DNA from: Salvator merianae | Lineage: Eukaryota; Chordata; Lepidosauria; Squamata; Teiidae | Length of the DNA: 64,000 nucleotides | Assembly (NCBI GenBank): GCA_003586115.2 | Contig: QVOM02000119.1 | Span: forward strand, 48,881,428 to 48,945,427 | Reading direction: 5' to 3' | Shown: piece by piece, positions 58,642-64,000 of the stretch | Numbering within the stretch: the stretch's first letter is position 1 | How the letters are laid out: the number at the start of each line of letters is the position of its first letter | Notes under the pieces: model-generated | Told to the model about the DNA's origin: nothing | Seen by the model: the letters and a program-made list of their open reading frames with translations, nothing else | The model's database searches: none | Position numbers and translations under genes: made by a program

Positions 58642-60170
58642 CCACGGTCGGACATCGTCAATGTAATCCGTATAGAAGAGTACACGCAGTGAATTCGTCT
58701 TCTGGTCGTTCCCACAGTTACAATTTAACACGGAGTCAATTCGTACTTGCTCGTTCCCACACTATTTCCCGTGCTTGGCAGTACCCTTTCTGCCTCCACC
58801 CCTCATCAAATTCTCCTCCCTATGCAGTCAGCGATTGGCTGCAGTCCCAACATTCAAACCTTGACGTCACAGGGACGGGAAAGTCAAGCTCTGTTCTCCT
58901 ATGTCCCCGCTGCTACTTCAGAACATTGATTCACGTGGCAGCGTTACTAGGCATTCGCCATTTGCTCCTCCATGCAGCCTCTGTCTACCGAAGCAGAACT
59001 TAAAAACTACGTTCACTTTAAAACTATGAACTTTAAAAAACTAAGCCTTTGAAACGCGGAGTTCTGCTATCCTGCTGGTTCACTTTAGCGCAACTGCGCT
59101 TTTTAAAAGTAGCGAAAAGTAGCGTAAAAGCAGGGGAGGTGCATAACAAAGGGAAGAAGTGGGGAGGGGAATTGGGGGGGGATCTACTCTTTTGACAATC
59201 AAGTGCTTCTGCATTTTGCAGAGATCCTAGCAATTGGGAGCAGTTTATTTTTTGCTTTAAAGAGCAGACGGAATTTAATTTCTTGAATGGGGGATAAAGA
59301 AAGAGAAAGCACCGCAGTTTAAAAAATTCATTGGAGGCAATAAAAAACCTCTTCTTCCAACACTCGGGCAAACTTATATTTTTTTTATATTTTTTTAAGA
59401 AGCGTGGAGCACAGCAGGCGCCTTCTCCTCCTCCTTCTCACACATGTCTGTGTGAAGGATTTACAACATCTAAGAAAGCTTCTTCTCATCCCCCCCCCAC
59501 GAAGCCCCCCATTTTCATCCTACAACCGCTGACACAGAGCAAGAAGCACAGGGAGGGAGACACACACATGCCCACAAAGTAGAGGAGAATTGTGATTTTA
59601 TGATCTTGCCGTTTTCTTTTCCTGTGCTTCGGTGCTACAGCGCTTTTACACAAAAGTGGCTGGCGAGGAAAGAAAGACAGCGGGCTGCTGATGAAGCCGT
59701 AACTTTCCCCACAGCACTGCTGAATAGGAGGAGTGGGCAGAACACAGCGACATGGGGAGAAGGGATGGCAGCTTCTCCTTTCGTCACGCAGCGGCAGAAG
59801 GGAGTACAGGAAGCTGATGAAAAATTTGCCTGTACGCCATGCTAGCTTTCCTGAGAACCGTGCCGGCCTCCCTAGCAGAACGCCCACCCACAACGTCTGT
59901 CATTGGACGGCATAAAATGGGGATCCCTCCCTCTGCACGCCCACAAAAAATTACGGTCCCTCCCACAGATTCGCTTTCTCTGTGCCCACAGCAAAAGTAA
60001 AGCGCGCTAGCGATCTGGAACGGCTTGAGAATTGATAAAATCCGAAGACAAAGTAATGCGCATTTAGCCTATTTAATCCATAAAAATTACGGAAAGGCAA
60101 GATCATGTTGGGACAGCGGGAACTGAAGACGGCCTGTAAACTGATTATATGCCGTGTCCGAACGCGGTAA
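58642..60170 (+). promoter_or_regulatory. CpG-rich block, possible promoter/first exon or GC-rich transposon interior
   Basis: It is richer in CpG than the surrounding 25 kb. It contains a perfect CRE TGACGTCA (58862-58869), inverted CCAAT boxes (58834-58838, 59902-59906), a TATA-like CATAAAAT (59911-59918) and a strong-looking donor CG|GTAAGTGG at 60167. A short ATG frame (60105-60166, beginning MLGQRELK) runs into that donor. The outer sequences CCACGGTCGGACA (58642-58654) and TGTCCGAACGCGG (60155-60167) are imperfect inverted copies, so the block may instead be a DNA element. I cannot decide from sequence alone. Confidence 0.35.
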
Positions 60171-60724
60171 GTGGATTTGTGTAGGTGGAGGCAACAAAGC
60201 AATTTCATGGATGGATGTGGGGATTCTTTCTCCTGCATTCTTATTGTGCTGCTTCTGCTGTGGGATGAGGGGGTGTAGGGACAGAATGGTGTGAACCGTT
60301 TTCCTGCCTCGTGCCCTAGTTGCTGCAAGGGTCCCGAGAAGAGCCTGTGTGGATGCAGTCTTAGTATGCTTTACTGTTCCCTCAGGTGACTTAGTCTATT
60401 GCAGTCTGTGTAATGCTTTATATTATACTGTAGAATATGTGTTTGATTTGTCATAAATTCTGTTATAAATATGTCCCTTGACAAAGACAATAATGCCAAA
60501 ATGTGTAGGGATCCTAAGTAAAAGGAATTGTATTGTTGGGCATGGCCTCAACAGCAATTCTTTAGCAGTGACCATGTGCCCTCAGCGAGAAGTACTAGTA
60601 GCACTACTCTAGTTATAAAATTCAACTTACTAGTCTGCATCTCTATTACAGGCTTGTAGATTCACTAAGATTATCTTGGGCTGTCCTGCTGCTGGTGTCA
60701 CAAATTAACTAGTGTCACCTTGTA

Positions 60725-60948
60725 TTTGACTGTAGTTAGGCCTTCTCTGTGGGGGCACCTATCTTGTGCAATGCTTTCTCCTCCTGATACCTTCTTAAGC
60801 CAGGCCTTCCCAATGTGAATGGGTTCTTCTTTTGCTCCCAGTGTTTTAAATCATATTTTAATGCATTGGGTTATTTGATCTGTTCAAACTGCAAACTGCT
60901 TTGAGATTTTGTAATGGGAAATAAAATAAGTGAGTGAAATAAATAATA
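60725..60948 (+). mobile_element. L2-type LINE 3' end
   Basis: GGCCTTCTCTGTGGGGGCACC..., AACTGCAAACTGCTTTGAGATTTTG and the tail GGGAAATAAAATAAGTGAGTGAAATAAATAATAAT fit the L2 3' layout seen at 11.5 and 33.5 kb. Confidence 0.75.
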
Positions 60949-62224
60949 ATTTGAACCTCTGGATGTAAAGGATGGAAGGGGGAAGTTGCAACTTTTCAAA
61001 CGTGATTCCATCTTTCCCATTGTTTCCTTGCAGCCCACATTTTCCTAGATGGGTTCACTATAACATGCGTATAAAGCTCCTCAGATGACTTCCTAGCTGC
61101 AAGGAAGGGATCTATGGCCCTTCGGAATGGTGTGACTTACCTGGCACCACGCTCGCCCATGCCAGCCCACAGTGGGCTGGGCTACCACTAGTCAACACTA
61201 AGAACTGTCTGCATTGGTAACGGCTGTAGACAGCTTGTGAACTGCTTATAAGCAGTCTGTCAGTGGAGTGGGATATGCACCATTTTGACACCTTGCCCTG
61301 CTCCATGGATCTCCCTGGTGTGGATGGAGTGTGCTGGCATTAGGCTGCTCCCTCATGCAGATGCAGAGGCCTAGCACTCCTTGTGGGCCAGTCCACTGGC
61401 TTAGTGTGGAAAGGCCCAGTGACTCCACAAAAGTGTTAGATGTAGGAGCTGCTGCCAATGAGTGCAACAATATTGAGCATGACGGATCAATAATCTGGTA
61501 AATAATTGACATGCAGAAAAGGGAATGAGGAAGGAAGGAACAAGCTTGTGAGTACTGTGACATGTTCCAGGTTTGTTTACACTGGAATGAGCAACATTTT
61601 GCTGTGGGTGGGGCAAGAGTCAAAGGTGGGTGAGGCATCCTGTTCGGTTCAATTTTGTCACCTTTTCATTCTCCATTTCTTCTATCCTCTGTCTTTAACA
61701 GGATTTGCATGGCACCCTAATGGTGCTCGAAGGGCATTGGTCTGTGTGGCCTCACACCCATCAAGCAAACAGCCTGGCGTAAATGCGGCTAACTGTGCAT
61801 TAATGGTAAAGTAAGAGAAAGAATTTCAACAGTGCTTTCTCCTACTCTTCTGCCCCTCTTCTGATGCCAAAAGTGTGGACTTACCGGTGTTCATTCTTTG
61901 GGCTGAATAACACAATCCTGTTTTCTTGAACACAGAAAATGGCCAGTTTCTAGGGTCACTTCCTACATTGGAGAAAGCAATCCTGGTCGGAAACATTGGA
62001 GTCAGGGAATGAAAATTCCTCAGCTGTGATATTTGTGCAGCCAGGACTGGTGGTGTTTGCACAAAGAGCACACTTCCAGCTTTTTTGTGTGTGCTACTAT
62101 CAGGGCTCTTCTATAGATAGGAATTACCATCATGCAGATCTTGCTTCTATGTCTCCTATGTTTTCTATGCTTATACGGCTTAACAAGCTGTGGCAGGAAA
62201 GGACAAATGGATAGCTTGACGACG
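60949..62224. other. Intergenic, repeat-like, no gene
   Basis: A possible DNA-element block lies at 61110-61440 (CAGCCCACAGTGGGCTGGGC hairpin near 61165, GTGTGGAAAGGCCCAGTG near 61400). There are no exons with recognisable protein. Confidence 0.4.
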
Positions 62225-62440
62225 GCCACTGAATGAATCATAGAATTGTAGAATCATAGAATCAGTTGGAAGGGACCTTCAGGGTCATCGAGTCCAACCC
62301 CTTGCTCAATGCAGGACTAAACCATCCCAGACAGATGTCTGTCCAACCTCTCCTTGAAGACCTCCAGTGAAGGAGACCTCACCACCTCCTGTGGCAACTT
62401 ATTCCATTGACTGTTCGTCCTTACTGTCAGAATAGAATCA
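62225..62440 (-). mobile_element. CR1 LINE 3' end (second subfamily), minus strand
   Basis: ATCATAGAATTGTAGAATCATAGAATCAGTTGGAAGGGACC...TCCTTGAAGACCTCCAG is the amniote CR1 type ending in ATTCTATGATTCT repeats, read in reverse. It differs from the TTATGTTCTTATG subfamily elsewhere in the window. Confidence 0.9.
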
Positions 62441-62444
62441 TAGA

Positions 62445-62660
62445 AAGCTCATATCTCTAAATCTCTGGGCTGAGTGTGATCTTCAAAGCAAGTCAGTGGG
62501 AGGATAAGCCATTGTTCCATGACAGAGCAGGGCTTTCATAGGCATGCTGGAGCTGAGTCAGGGGACTGGTCCTCTTAGCTCAGAAATGTCTACTCAAACT
62601 GGCTGGAGTTTCAGGTAGGAAGTTTTCCTAATCTACTTGGAGATTTAGAGATATGAGCTT
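62445..62660. mobile_element. 216-bp element with perfect 21-bp terminal inverted repeats
   Basis: AAGCTCATATCTCTAAATCTC (62445-62465) is exactly complementary to 62640-62660. The 174-bp interior has no coding motif. It directly abuts the CR1 end at 62440. Confidence 0.75.
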
Positions 62661-64000
62661 GGGGCATTTTGCATAAAGCTATTCATTCTCTCTGCAATTG
62701 AGCTATGGCTTCATTCCAAGTTCACTCCTTGCTATTTCCATTTAAAAAATAATTCCAGGTAACGAATCTGGGAAAGGCTGAAACCTGAGTCCTTGGAGAG
62801 CTTTGGCCTGTCAGAATACACAGTCCGGAGTGAGACGGATAATCTGTTAGCTTGCCTTCGTACAAGTTATATTCTTCTGTTAATAACAGAGAAGCACTGA
62901 ACTCGTGTCTAACGCTTTCAAAAGCAAATGCCATCTATAACCAGGTCAGCAAATAGCGAATCCCGACAGTGCTTAGCAGATTCCCTATCATCTGTCCTGA
63001 AACTGGAGAAGGTGACAAAGAAAATTGGTTAGAGCAGTACTTTTAGAAACTGACCTATAGAGTGAGATATAAATAGTTGCATGATCAAGAACTTTAACTG
63101 CAAGATGTCTGTGGACTTCCTTGAAAAAATAAAAATAAATGAAGGGCCTTGCTCTAGCTACTTATACTTCTCTACTTTGCTCCTACACTGAGGAATGTGG
63201 CCATTTTAAATACTTTTGTTTAAAAAAGCCCAATCAGTCACCATACATAATAATATTCAACATATCCCAGATTTTACAAATAATAATTACTTAACACAAC
63301 AACAACAACAACAACAAAAGCTCCATCCAAATAGAAGTCCTTGCAGGGCTGGCTGGGTTAGAGTTGATAGGGGTGGGAAGGCAGTGAGTACTGGTTCAAC
63401 AGGTAGAGCTCTGAGTCAAAGCCCTGTGCTTCCAGGAACATCGGTGTGAGCAGCACTTTGCTTCTACAGTTGTGGTTCTTACCTGGCTCCACCCTGGGAG
63501 GACCAGAGGTCGGACCAGAAGTCAGAGTGTGGAGCATATTTGATGGCCCAGAATTCCAGCCAAAGGAGCAGCACTGAGGCAAGGGATAAAATTGGACAAA
63601 ATTGGACAAAATTTTGGTAACATCATTTTAGATTAAAATAATAATGTAATCCTTATTAGCTGCTGTTGCTGGCACCCAAGGTGATTTGCGACAAGGTACA
63701 GGAATATAAAAATATTAATAGTAATTGCATAAAAGTAACAAATCACACACTATATTAAATACCCTGTTAAAAGAATAGAATAATATTTTCCTGCTCCAGT
63801 GCCACATTCCATGAAGGTGTGGCATTTCCACAAGAGGCATGGACTCCTGGAAGGCTGGTCCACAATGTGGATGAAGCACTCTTTATGCAGGTAGTCCTGT
63901 GTGGATCCTGCCCAAGTCTGTGGTACTATCCTCCTAGCTACAGTGAAGTTTGGGAAACAGCATTCTGCATCAGCCTCAGTTTCTGAAATTTCTTGACTGA
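62661..64000. other. Intergenic to window end
   Basis: It holds a (CAA)7 microsatellite (63297-63317), a triplicated AAAATTGGACA motif (63589-63610) and, from about 63790, a copy of the CACTCTTTATG/GTGTGGATCCTGCC family seen at 38.0 and 39.7 kb. No gene is recognised. Confidence 0.45.
63297..63317. repeat. (CAA)7 microsatellite
   Basis: Seven CAA units. Confidence 0.9.

Noticed and set aside
60105..60166. Coding first exon (MLGQRELK...)
   Set aside because: Too short and not similar to any protein I recognise. The donor overlaps a possible transposon terminus, so it is not called as CDS and is kept only as part of a finding.
1..64000. Endogenous retroviral sequences
   Set aside because: I saw no paired LTRs, primer-binding site or gag/pol/env remnants; the RT remnant at 10 kb is of L2 LINE type.

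Overview
The window is vertebrate nuclear DNA: genes split by spliceosomal introns, a CpG-island promoter, long AU-rich 3' UTRs and many interspersed repeats. The repeats (CR1 LINEs ending TTATGTTCTTATG, L2-type LINEs, tRNA-derived SINEs, many PIF/Harbinger-like and hAT-like non-autonomous DNA elements) fit a non-avian reptile, most likely a squamate. That placement is inferred from repeat families, because both proteins are too conserved to place the species.

Two protein-coding genes are supported and they converge tail to tail. UBE2N (Ubc13, K63-specific ubiquitin-conjugating enzyme) is on the + strand. Coding exons 2-4 (2465-4391) are here; exon 1 (first 10 codons) lies upstream of the window. 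Its AU-rich 3' UTR continues to about 4.5 kb, or to about 8 kb with distal poly(A) signals. NUDT4 (DIPP2, diphosphoinositol polyphosphate phosphohydrolase) is on the - strand and complete: five coding exons from 30319 down to 16395, a 3' UTR reaching about 13.8 kb, and a CpG-island promoter at about 30-31.2 kb. NUDT4 has a GC-AG intron and a tandem CAG acceptor that would give 181- and 180-residue isoforms. UBE2N beside NUDT4 in convergent orientation matches the arrangement I recall from human chromosome 12.

Layout: 1-2464 UBE2N intron 1; 2465-~8000 UBE2N exons and 3' UTR; ~8000-13775 intergenic, with a degenerate L2 LINE carrying a nested CR1; 13775-30319 NUDT4; 30-31.2 kb CpG island; 31.3-64 kb intergenic and repeat-rich, with no recognisable cellular gene. 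This last part holds nested L2/MITE insertions, several foldback elements, three minus-strand CR1 tails, pentanucleotide microsatellites, a 133-bp inverted duplication within a CR1, and a second CpG-rich block (58.6-60.2 kb) that may be a promoter or the inside of a DNA transposon.

I found no bacterial, viral or new enzymatic system. The best leads are the NUDT4 splice sites, the inverted duplication, the multi-hairpin DNA elements and the CpG-rich block.
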